From Candidatus Daviesbacteria bacterium (lineage in GTDB: Bacteria > Patescibacteriota > Microgenomatia > Daviesbacterales > UBA10151): a stretch of DNA of 13,361 nucleotides. The stretch lies in NCBI GenBank assembly GCA_003519445.1, contig DOWS01000035.1, forward strand, positions 1 to 13,361, written 5' to 3'. Each line of letters begins with the position of its first letter. The stretch's first letter is position 1. The notes below the pieces were generated by a model that did not search any database, was not told where the DNA came from, and saw only the letters and a list, made by a program, of their open reading frames with translations. Made by a program: the position numbers and the translations under genes. Of the stretch, positions 6,733 through 13,139 are shown one piece after another.

Positions 6733-8342
6733 ATTATTTTCCCTAGGAAATTCAGAAGAAGTTGTAGAAAATCTCTGGTAGTTGATACGCCCTGGGTCAT
6801 GCCGGAAGGCGGAGTGTAACTGCCTCCTCCACCTCCACCGCCGCCACCACCCGAATCGCCGCCTGATGGAGCGGTCGGAGCAGATCCTCCCCCTGAATCA
6901 CCGCCTGCTGGTTGCGATGGCTGGGAGGGTTGGGATTCTTGTGAGGGTTGAGAGGGTTCGGAAGGTTGTTGCGGTTGATAAGGCTGCTGCTGCTGATATG
7001 GTTGCTGTTGATATGGTTGACCCGGCTGATAAGGCTGCTGCGGTTGCTGGGGCTGTTGTGGATATTGCGGGTAAGGGGGAGTTTGCGGCCCACGGCAGTT
7101 ATCCGGATTACGGGAACAATAATCCTCTCCGCCGCCGGGCCTACCCGGCTCATACGAAGGAACTGGATATCTGTCGGGAACTTTATCGTCTGTGCCTCTC
7201 TTATCATTTACGCTGGAGCACTGACAACTACTGCCAGTCCAGGTACAACCATATCTGGTACATTCTGTGGACGGATCAGATCCATAACGATTTCTTCCGT
7301 CTTCTCCACCGGAAATTTCACTGGTGGATGGTTTACATTTTTCCGGATTTTTACTACAGTAGCTTTCAAATTCTTGACGCTGTCCTGCATTCTCAAAAAC
7401 TCCTTGCTGTCCAGGCTTACATTTATCAGGATTTGATTGACAAAAAGCCGCATATTCCCCAGCTTTCTCTCGTGTTTCATTAGTCTCCCCATAAAAACCG
7501 CACTGACAACTGCTCCCTGACCATGAACAATTAGGTGTTCTGTTGCACATTTCCGCGGGATTATACCGCGGGGGTATCACTCCTTCGGTGTTTAGATCAC
7601 CCCGGTATCCGCAATCCGCCGGATTTTGCTGACAATAGTCTCTACAAGAATCAGCACTATTACAGCCTCCGGGACCGGTAAATGTTCCGCCTGCCACTTG
7701 GGTAAACCCTTGGCAAACCTGGAAATTATTGGGATCAGAACAAAAAGATCCGCAAGTGGACTCGCTGGTACATCCTCCTGGACCAACTTTGTGCTCGCCG
7801 CCCCGCAGTCCTGCTTCTCTGGCAAAATCAGAACATCTATCCCAATTGGCCTCGTCTGAACAAACTGTTCTACAATCATTCTCCGACGAGCAACCTAACG
7901 CTTCTTTAGCCCGTTCTAAAACAGGCACTCTGACCAAATCGTCAACCACCCCGCCAACAATACCCTGGGAACGGGCAAATGAATTGCAAGCGTCAAAATT
8001 TGCCGGAACCTCACAAAAATTCAAACAGTTCTCATAAGAATCACACCCCAGGCTTTGCCGGGCCTCTGCCAGGATCCGGGCCTGATCCGCTATAACCGGG
8101 TCATCCTGATAAAATCCTTTAGCTTTGCCATAGTCAACGCAAGAGGTCGCATTCACAGGATCACCGCAAAACTGCCGGCAATCAGAGAGGCTAGCACAGT
8201 TGCCCAGTTCGGCAATGGGAAAACTCACACCATACTTCTGGGCAGCCGTTTCCGCGCTACCAGTAGCTGACTGTGCATGAACCGCCGCAGCTGTAAAAAA
8301 AATCGCCAGGGTTATGCTAATCAGTTGCAAAAACTTTTTCAT
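6729..8342 (-). CDS. Exported cysteine-rich repeat protein with Pro/Gln- and Gly-rich tail
   Basis: I do not recognise a named family. The 537-residue protein has a signal peptide (MKKFLQLISI then a hydrophobic run, likely cut after VHA at 21-23). Thirty-four cysteines follow. Four modules share C-x5-C-x3-C-x8-C: C49-C68, C100-C119, C151-C170 and C191-C210. A fifth, C227-C244, ends with x6. The first three are spaced 51 residues apart. Next come two C-x4/5-C-x6-C-x-C modules (266-281, 361-375) and three short YCSRNPDNC-like motifs (301-308, 329-336, 409-416). Residues 420-480 are Pro/Gln/Ser-rich (PYQ, PSQ units), 480-508 mostly Gly/Ser. The C-terminus ends in a hydrophobic FLQLLLNFLGKII, possibly a membrane or assembly contact. 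The even Cys count suggests full disulfide pairing outside the cell. Its ATG overlaps the preceding gene's TGA (ATGA), so they are translationally coupled. A surface or adhesion role is inference only. Confidence 0.88.
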   Translation of the reverse strand: MKKFLQLISITLAIFFTAAAVHAQSATGSAETAAQKYGVSFPIAELGNCASLSDCRQFCGDPVNATSCVDYGKAKGFYQDDPVIADQARILAEARQSLGCDSYENCLNFCEVPANFDACNSFARSQGIVGGVVDDLVRVPVLERAKEALGCSSENDCRTVCSDEANWDRCSDFAREAGLRGGEHKVGPGGCTSESTCGSFCSDPNNFQVCQGFTQVAGGTFTGPGGCNSADSCRDYCQQNPADCGYRGDLNTEGVIPPRYNPAEMCNRTPNCSWSGSSCQCGFYGETNETREKAGEYAAFCQSNPDKCKPGQQGVFENAGQRQEFESYCSKNPEKCKPSTSEISGGEDGRNRYGSDPSTECTRYGCTWTGSSCQCSSVNDKRGTDDKVPDRYPVPSYEPGRPGGGEDYCSRNPDNCRGPQTPPYPQYPQQPQQPQQPYQPGQPYQQQPYQQQQPYQPQQPSEPSQPSQESQPSQPSQPAGGDSGGGSAPTAPSGGDSGGGGGGGGGGSYTPPSGMTQGVSTTRDFLQLLLNFLGKII

Positions 8343-8602
8343 TTTAGTTGATCAAAGGGATTTTTATAGCTGGCAAAAGGATTGACATATTGGGCAGATT
8401 TATCAAAGGGGTTTTGGTATTGGGTTTGCAAAGAAACCGCTGGCCCTTTTGACCCAGACAGTTTTAGATTTTTAAAAGGATTTTTAATAATCCCCAAGGA
8501 AACAACTGCAAATACAACTGCTGAAATAATGAGCAGTAAGATTAATAGCAATACTAGATGTATGACCCCTGCTTGCCGGTTCGTGCTTTTTTGATTTCCC
8601 AC
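8339..8602 (-). CDS. Small single-TM protein with four NPF motifs
   Basis: This 87-residue protein is of unknown function. A short polar N-terminus (1-11) precedes one strong TM helix (VIHLVLLLILLLIISAVVF, about 13-37). The tail repeats NPF at 41-43, 64-66, 74-76 and 81-83, with contexts KNPFKNL, QNPFDKS, VNPFASY and KNPFDQL. Charge around the TM helix does not give a firm topology, but export of the tail is plausible, as in small CPR envelope proteins. The start is GTG at 8602; an in-frame TAA lies shortly upstream and no ATG or TTG intervenes. The 3' end overlaps the Cys-rich gene by 4 bp (ATGA), so the products are made together and may interact at the membrane (inference). Confidence 0.8.
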   Translation of the reverse strand: MGNQKSTNRQAGVIHLVLLLILLLIISAVVFAVVSLGIIKNPFKNLKLSGSKGPAVSLQTQYQNPFDKSAQYVNPFASYKNPFDQLK

Positions 8603-8619
8603 TTTTAGCCGTCTAAATA

Positions 8620-8658
8620 ATTATTGACATGATTGTTAAAGATTTGTCAAGATGTCAA
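8620..8658 (-). promoter_or_regulatory. Possible promoter of the NPF/Cys-rich pair
   Basis: On the minus strand there are two close TTGACA boxes (complements of 8653-8658 and 8645-8650), the second at the very end of the GT2 operon. AATAAT (complement of 8620-8625) lies 19 nt downstream, a long spacing. The nearer box also forms an inverted repeat with TTGACA on the plus strand at 8624-8629, so it could equally be an operator. Weakly supported. Confidence 0.35.
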
Positions 8659-10413
8659 AACTTTTGTCCATCTGGAAACCGGAGTTTTGACTCTACCCAA
8701 TTTTTGGCCGATTTTTAAAACCCAGGAAAGCAAAAAATAATAAAATCTGCCATGATAATGAATGGCTGCTTTTTGCAAAAGCTCTTGGGATTTATCTACC
8801 CCGATGGTTTTGGAGGCAGCCCCGTGATGATGGATAAACTTGGCAGATGGCACAAAATAAATTGGTATGCCAAACTTTTTTAACCGTCTGGCATATTCAA
8901 TATCCTCAAAATAAATAAAAGTCCCCTCATCCAGTAAACCTACCTTATTTATAATATGACGGGGAATTAAATAGCAGGCCATGACCAAACCTTCAACTTT
9001 TGATGGTTTGCTACCTGAAGGTTCATACATAAAATAAGAGCCTTTTTGGCCTAAAAAATATTCCTTAAAAGCGCCTGGAATAGTGGGCAGATGAAAAGCG
9101 GAATCTTGAGCAGACCTGTCCGGAAAAACCAGTTTTCCTCCAAAAACAGCCTGATCATTTGCCGCTTTGAGCATTTCGGACAAACTGCCTTTTAAAACCT
9201 CAATATCCGAGTTAAACATTAAAAAATATTCACCTTTGGAATATTTAATAATTTTGTTGTAGCCTTTGGAAAATCCCTTATTTTCTTGATTTTGTATAAA
9301 CTTTATTTTGCCAAGAAAATCTTTAATAACATTTTTACAGTTATCATCTGACCCGTTATCCAAAACAATTACCTCCATATCTTTTTCATCAAACCCGGAT
9401 TCTTTCTGGAAAATGCTTAGCAAAAGTTTTTTGGTCAAATTTGCAGTATTATAATTAACAATACCTATCGAGAGTTTTCTTCCACCTTTCGGGTGGAACA
9501 GGCTCGCCACCTCAAGGTAATTACCTGAAATTCCAAGGTAGAAATCCAAAATTCCTTTTTTTTGAGCAATTCTTCCAAATAAAAATAGCTTGAATGCTTC
9601 CCTTAAAAGAGCGATTTTTGTTCTTAATTTTCCATATTTCATGCCAAAAATTAGTCTGTTTCTGGTGTGATAATAATCTGTTATCGCAGACCCCACTCCT
9701 GTAGATTGGGAAACTTTATGGAAAACAGACACTTTCCCGTTGTAAAATATTTTATACCCCGCATCTTTAACTCTTTTGATAAAATCAGCATCCTCAAAAT
9801 ACAAAAAATACTTTTCATCAAACAGGCCAACTTTTTCCAAAACTTCTTTTTTAATCAGCATGCAAGCGCCGGAGACAAAATCAACCTCTTCAATCCGGTT
9901 ATACTGATCTTTGTCTACCTCATCAATACCCCGATGAACTGATCTGATATTGTCCCAATCAAAATGCCCCCCAGCATACCAGATGACTTTCCCCAGATCA
10001 GCTTTTTTATATCTATCTTTATGAAATTCAAACCCGGGAGCAAAATATATTTTGGGGGAGACCAGACCAATATTTTTTTCTGTTTCGATAGTATTAATAA
10101 GTTCTTTAAGCAAATTAATATCTTTAATTAAACAATCATTATTAATTAATAAAAAATAATCCGCTCCCCAAATTTGGGCATATTCCAAACCTCTGTTATA
10201 ACCTCCGGCAAAACCTTTATTTTCCCCGTTTTGCAAAACCTCAACTTCCGGATAATTTTTAACCAATTCTCCAACCAATCCATCTGTTGAACCATTATCA
10301 ACCACAACAGTCTTCAGCTTACAGTCTTCAGTCTTCAGCTTTTTTAAGGATCCAAGAAATTCTAATGTATCTTTTTTCCCGTTATAATTAACAGTAATTA
10401 TGGCAACTTTCAT
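8647..10413 (-). CDS. Tandem two-domain GT2 glycosyltransferase
   Basis: This 588-residue protein has two complete GT-A folds of the GT2 (rhamnosyltransferase-like) family, which transfer sugars from nucleotide donors to envelope glycans at the inner membrane face. Domain 1 (1-290) has VAIITVNYNG, VVVDNGSTDG (36-45), donor/metal motif NND (91-93), SGACMLIKKE (181-190) and FEDADF with Glu207-Asp208. Domain 2 (313-560) repeats the plan: LSIGIVNYN, VLDNGSDD, NSD (401-403), GLVMACYLIP, FEDIEY with Glu503-Asp504, and HHHGAAS. Both domains keep all motifs, so both may be active. The linker (about 295-312) is encoded by DNA with two palindromes, and residues 26-36 by a direct repeat. The gene starts within the previous one (ATGA overlap) with SD GGAAGG 11 nt upstream. 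It is last in the three-gene operon. Acceptor and donor sugars cannot be inferred. Confidence 0.92.
   Translation of the reverse strand: MKVAIITVNYNGKKDTLEFLGSLKKLKTEDCKLKTVVVDNGSTDGLVGELVKNYPEVEVLQNGENKGFAGGYNRGLEYAQIWGADYFLLINNDCLIKDINLLKELINTIETEKNIGLVSPKIYFAPGFEFHKDRYKKADLGKVIWYAGGHFDWDNIRSVHRGIDEVDKDQYNRIEEVDFVSGACMLIKKEVLEKVGLFDEKYFLYFEDADFIKRVKDAGYKIFYNGKVSVFHKVSQSTGVGSAITDYYHTRNRLIFGMKYGKLRTKIALLREAFKLFLFGRIAQKKGILDFYLGISGNYLEVASLFHPKGGRKLSIGIVNYNTANLTKKLLLSIFQKESGFDEKDMEVIVLDNGSDDNCKNVIKDFLGKIKFIQNQENKGFSKGYNKIIKYSKGEYFLMFNSDIEVLKGSLSEMLKAANDQAVFGGKLVFPDRSAQDSAFHLPTIPGAFKEYFLGQKGSYFMYEPSGSKPSKVEGLVMACYLIPRHIINKVGLLDEGTFIYFEDIEYARRLKKFGIPIYFVPSAKFIHHHGAASKTIGVDKSQELLQKAAIHYHGRFYYFLLSWVLKIGQKLGRVKTPVSRWTKVLTS
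9480..9526. repeat. Two palindromes in the interdomain linker of the fused GT2 gene
   Basis: TTCCACC (9480-9486) and GGTGGAA (9492-9498) form a perfect 7-bp stem with a 5-nt loop. Then AGGTAATTACCT (9515-9526) is a perfect 12-nt palindrome. They encode the linker around NYLEVASLFHPKGGRK. Such hairpins are typical of intergenic DNA rather than coding sequence. Confidence 0.65.
10307..10341. repeat. In-frame direct repeat in the tandem GT2 gene
   Basis: ACAGTCTTCAGCTT (10307-10320) is followed by ACAGTCTTCA (10321-10330) and GTCTTCAGCTT (10331-10341). On the coding strand it encodes residues around KLKTEDCKLKT (25-35), the loop between the first helix and the VVVDNGS strand. The element preserves the frame. 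Confidence 0.7.
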
Positions 10414-11288
10414 ATGACAGATAATCCTTCCAGATACGAGCGGGCTCTTTTGGTTTTACCCAACAGAGCAAAAACAATAATTCTTAAAATTAAACCCAGA
10501 ATTAAGAAAATTTTAACCGCCGGATAATAATTTGGGAAATATTTTTGAAAATAATATTTTATTCCCTTTAATTCCAGAGTAAAAACTTTTTCAGGACTTT
10601 CCTGACTGGCTTTTTGCAAATGCGTAACTTGTATTGACGGGGTAAAACAAACTTTAAAACCCGCCCTGTTCACTCTTTTACAAAGATCAACCTCATCCAT
10701 GTACATAAAAATATTCTCGTCAAATCCGCCAACACTGGCAAAGATATCTTTTTTAATCATCAAAAAAGCTCCTGTTACCCAACCAACTTGTTTATCTTTC
10801 TCAAAAAAAACTTTATTGACAGGATGAAAAGAATTGGCTATACCAAATATCCAGGGGATAATGTTGAAAGGATTTGGCAGGAAACCGGCGCTTGGCTGAA
10901 ATTTATTATTTTCATAAACCAGTTTAACGCCCAAAACGCTACAGTCAGGATGATTCTTAAAATATGAAATCGCCTTAAAAAGAGTATCATCTTCCACAAA
11001 ACAATCCGAATTTAAAAATAAAACAAAAGGATTGTTGGATTGTTTTATTGCTATATTGTTACCTTTGGAAAAACCGGTATTTATTTTGGATTTAATTAGT
11101 TTAACCCATGAGTGTTTACTTTCAATCATTTCCCAAGACCCGTCTTCCGATGCATTATCCACCACAATTACTTCAATGTTATTCTTGAGCTTAGTCTGAC
11201 AGCTGATGACTGACGACTGAAGTCTCTTCAAACATTCATCCGTAATGCCTTTGGTGTTAAAACTTAAAATAATTATTGAGAGATCCAT
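10410..11288 (-). CDS. GT2 family glycosyltransferase with C-terminal TM segment
   Basis: This 292-residue GT-A enzyme has LSIIILSFNT (3-12), IVVDNASEDG (41-50), NTGFSKGNN (70-78), donor/metal motif NSD (93-95), VTGAFLMIKK (171-180) and YMDEVDL with Asp198-Glu199 as the likely catalytic acid pair. A hydrophobic C-terminal stretch (about 256-277) should hold it at the membrane. Residues about 24-36 are encoded by a CAGTC/CTGAC-type short repeat. SD AAGGA (complement of 11296-11300) sits 7 nt before the ATG. Its first 16 bp overlap the end of the upstream GT2 gene, and its TGA overlaps the downstream GT2 start, so the three are translated as one operon. Sugar specificity is unknown. Confidence 0.93.
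   Translation of the reverse strand: MDLSIIILSFNTKGITDECLKRLQSSVISCQTKLKNNIEVIVVDNASEDGSWEMIESKHSWVKLIKSKINTGFSKGNNIAIKQSNNPFVLFLNSDCFVEDDTLFKAISYFKNHPDCSVLGVKLVYENNKFQPSAGFLPNPFNIIPWIFGIANSFHPVNKVFFEKDKQVGWVTGAFLMIKKDIFASVGGFDENIFMYMDEVDLCKRVNRAGFKVCFTPSIQVTHLQKASQESPEKVFTLELKGIKYYFQKYFPNYYPAVKIFLILGLILRIIVFALLGKTKRARSYLEGLSVI
11188..11222. repeat. In-frame short degenerate repeat in the middle GT2 gene
   Basis: The element is built from near-copies of CTGAC/GATGACTGAC/GACTGA steps (AGCTTAGTCTGACAGC, then TGATGACTGACGACTGAAG). It encodes the RLQSSVISCQTKL loop, at the same structural place as the repeat in the tandem GT2 gene but with a different sequence. Confidence 0.6.
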
Positions 11289-12139
11289 AATTTGGTCCTT
11301 CTATAATGCTCTAAAAATTTTACTCCCCAAAGGACTACATCCCTCAAAATAGGGGGGTATTGATAGTAATAATGCTTTTTGTAAAAAATTCTCATGGCAG
11401 AGATTCCATGGGAAATAGTGGCTTTTTCCTTCCGCGCGGATGAACCCTTGTAATGAATGATTTTTGCCTCCGGAAAAAAGTAAATTTTCCAGCCTTTTTG
11501 TTTTAAGGAATAACAAAATTCAATATCTTCTCCGTTCCAAAAATAATCCTTGTCCCACCAGCCAATCTGCTGCCCGGCAATTTTCCGAACCATTAAAAAC
11601 GCTCCTGTCAGACAATCAATTTCATGTGTTTTGTGAATATCTAAATACGTGGCAGTATAACCGGAAAAAATTTTCCATTTGGGGAAAATTTTGGCAAGGC
11701 CCAGAAAATAGCAAAAAGAATTCCAGGGAGTGGGGAAGCCCCGATGGCAAGAATAATCCAATTTGCCGTCAGGCAGTTCCACCCGGCAGGTAATAGCCCC
11801 AATATCCGGATTACCCATTAAATAATCATAAGTTTTTTGAATGGCCTGCTTTATGATAACAGTATCCGGATTTAAAAAAAAAACCACAGGAGCTTTGGCC
11901 AACCTGACCCCTTCATTATTCCCGACAGCAAAACCTAGATTTGATTGATTTTTAATTATTTCAACCTGGGGGAATTTTTTCTTAACTGCTTCAACCGAAT
12001 TATCCGAAGATGCATTATCCACCACAATCACCTGCCAATTTTGGGATTTATTTTTGAAAACTGATTCTAAACACTGCAACAGTAAATCCTTCACATTATA
12101 GTTTAGGATGATAATTGATAAATCCGGATCTTCTACCAT
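11273..12139 (-). CDS. GT2 family glycosyltransferase, first gene of GT operon
   Basis: This 288-residue protein starts at the ATG at 12139; an ATG at 12148 would add MIY. Motifs are LSIIILNYNV, IVVDNASSDNS, NLGFAVGNNEG, NPD (90-92) in place of DxD, LTGAFLMVRK, and NGEDIEF with Glu204-Asp205, followed by IIHYKGSSARK. These are typical of COG1216-type GT2 enzymes building rhamnose-rich or similar surface glycans. No TM segment is obvious. I chose the second ATG because the extended -10 TGTTATACA ends 9 nt before it, the same geometry as the PBP and VanW-like genes. The first ATG would lie inside or upstream of the transcription start. No SD precedes either ATG. The 3' end overlaps the next GT2 gene by 16 bp. 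Unlike its two neighbours, it has no repeat in the helix-strand loop before VVDN. Confidence 0.9.
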   Translation of the reverse strand: MVEDPDLSIIILNYNVKDLLLQCLESVFKNKSQNWQVIVVDNASSDNSVEAVKKKFPQVEIIKNQSNLGFAVGNNEGVRLAKAPVVFFLNPDTVIIKQAIQKTYDYLMGNPDIGAITCRVELPDGKLDYSCHRGFPTPWNSFCYFLGLAKIFPKWKIFSGYTATYLDIHKTHEIDCLTGAFLMVRKIAGQQIGWWDKDYFWNGEDIEFCYSLKQKGWKIYFFPEAKIIHYKGSSARKEKATISHGISAMRIFYKKHYYYQYPPILRDVVLWGVKFLEHYRRTKLWISQ

Positions 12140-12148
12140 GTAGATCAT

Positions 12149-12176
12149 TGTATAACAGAGGCTTTATGATTACCAA
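12149..12176 (-). promoter_or_regulatory. Promoter of the GT2 operon
   Basis: On the minus strand, TTGGTA (complement of 12171-12176), a 16-nt spacer, then TATACA preceded by TG-T (complement of 12149-12157). Nine nt separate the -10 from the ATG at 12139. Confidence 0.5.
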
Positions 12177-12201
12177 TTAAAGAGTCTTTTACTCCAGGAA
12201 T

Positions 12202-12212
12202 TATGCTATGCT
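12202..12212 (+). promoter_or_regulatory. Possible -10 region of the small membrane protein/kinase unit
   Basis: Two overlapping TATGCT hexamers lie here (12202-12207 and 12207-12212), the second preceded by TG-C. They are 11 and 6 nt before the ATG at 12219. No SD is present in the short remaining leader, so this unit may also be leaderless. No clear -35. Confidence 0.4.
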
Positions 12213-12218
12213 GAGACT

Positions 12219-12407
12219 ATGCTTGATCTTTCTGAAAGGCAAAATGAAAAATTGTCTGATTTGTTCATGGACTTGGCCAAAGGATTATTTATAGCCGGTT
12301 TTGCTGTGACAATTGTTAAAGAGGTAGATTTTGCAGTATTGTTCAAATATTTTATAAGTGCTATAATTTGTGTATATTTCTCGTTAAAATTACTCTATAG
12401 GAGGTAA
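12219..12407 (+). CDS. Small two-TM membrane protein, function unknown
   Basis: This 62-residue protein has a polar N-terminus (MLDLSERQNEKLSDLF) and two hydrophobic segments, about 22-35 and 40-58, joined by KEVDFA, ending in KLLYRR. It resembles small uncharacterised membrane proteins found in many bacteria, but I cannot name a family. The last two Arg codons AGG AGG are the SD of the next gene, so the two genes are interlocked. No SD precedes its own ATG. Confidence 0.65.
   Translation: MLDLSERQNEKLSDLFMDLAKGLFIAGFAVTIVKEVDFAVLFKYFISAIICVYFSLKLLYRR
12399..12405 (+). promoter_or_regulatory. Strong SD embedded in the preceding coding sequence
   Basis: AGGAGGT lies 6 nt before the ATG at 12412. 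The same bases encode the C-terminal Arg-Arg and the first base of the stop of the upstream gene. This near-perfect SD is the main evidence that the 37-codon frame is translated. Confidence 0.8.
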
Positions 12408-12411
12408 ATAA

Positions 12412-12525
12412 ATGACATTCTGGGAAATTTTTAATAGCTTGCCAACTTTTGTAATTTTGGTGATACTGGCTTTGTCTATTCTATTTTTTGTCAAACCCCA
12501 TAAACGGTCTTCCAGAGCCAAATAA
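12412..12525 (+). CDS. 37-residue single-TM microprotein
   Basis: ATG at 12412 to TAA at 12523-12525. The protein begins MTFWEIFNSLPTF, continues with a TM helix (about residues 12-27, VILVILALSILFFV) and ends in a basic tail (KPHKRSSRAK), which by the positive-inside rule would face the cytoplasm. A near-perfect SD lies 6 nt upstream and the stop overlaps the next start (TAATG). Function unknown; with the two-TM protein before it, it could form a small membrane partner for the kinase-like protein (inference). Confidence 0.7.
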   Translation: MTFWEIFNSLPTFVILVILALSILFFVKPHKRSSRAK

Positions 12526-13136
12526 TGATGACCACAGTTGAAACAAGAGAAACACTTAAGCCATTGCGTCTGGTATTAGTTACCGGATCAGGCGGAGTTG
12601 GCAAAACCAGTCTGATTGAAGGGTTTCATACAGACGGACGGAAAATTTATCCGGGATTGACTGACTTTATCATTGCAGGTAAAGTAGATAAGGATTTAAT
12701 AGCAAATGGGTTTACAGAAGTAAGAGATCCAAGCTATGTCAAGCGTTACAGGACACAATCCTACGGGCAGGTTTTCCAACAAACTGAAGAAATCATTGCG
12801 GGAGGCAGGACTGCACTGGTTAATGCTTCGTTCCGCTTAGAGATTGGAAAATTGGGATGGGAAAGAAGATATGACGAGTTGGCCAAGAAACATGAGGCAA
12901 TCCTTAAGATAATCCGATTGGTTACTGCACCGGAAACCTTATATAGAAGACTTGTGGCGCGTGATGCCATAACTGATCACCATAAGTTAGTGGACCTGGA
13001 AACATGGAAAGCTTGGCTACAAGAAGAACCAATCGAGATGGAGATGCCTCCGGGAAGTTTGATCCTGACAAATAATGGGAATATTGGGGACTTTCCAAAT
13101 CTTGTACAACAGGCAATGGCGTTTTTAAAAGAATAG
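12525..13136 (+). CDS. P-loop kinase-like NTPase
   Basis: This 203-residue protein opens with a strand and Walker A (LVLVTGSGGVGKTSL, Gly21 to Thr28, Lys27). After a middle region with an acceptor-like helix (YVKRYRTQSYGQVFQQTEE), there is a strand ending in TALVNASF. The Arg-rich segment LYRRLVARD (139-147), followed by ITDHHKL, resembles the LID region of small-molecule kinases (AAA_33/shikimate-kinase-like folds). LILTNNG (179-185) is the last core strand. It is likely an ATP-dependent kinase of a nucleoside, sugar or other small molecule; the substrate cannot be told. The ATG at 12525 overlaps the preceding TAA (TAATG) with no strong SD, indicating re-initiation; an ATG at 12528 is an alternative. 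The gene ends 3 nt from the convergent atpC end. Confidence 0.8.
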   Translation: MMTTVETRETLKPLRLVLVTGSGGVGKTSLIEGFHTDGRKIYPGLTDFIIAGKVDKDLIANGFTEVRDPSYVKRYRTQSYGQVFQQTEEIIAGGRTALVNASFRLEIGKLGWERRYDELAKKHEAILKIIRLVTAPETLYRRLVARDAITDHHKLVDLETWKAWLQEEPIEMEMPPGSLILTNNGNIGDFPNLVQQAMAFLKE

Positions 13137-13139
13137 TTT

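Noticed and set aside
6720..6740. Frameshift or misassembly at the overlapping stops of the Crp-like and Cys-rich genes.
   Set aside because: Both proteins end naturally; the palindrome TTAA simply gives each strand a TAA stop.
6782..7483. Long plus-strand frames opposite the Cys-rich gene (also 6948-7436).
   Set aside because: They are shadows of the Gly/Pro/Gln-rich repeats on the minus strand, have low-complexity composition, lack SD or promoter, and show no recognisable domain.
10307..10341. Short CRISPR-like array.
   Set aside because: Units are contiguous 10-14 bp copies without spacers and lie inside a coding frame; no cas gene is present.
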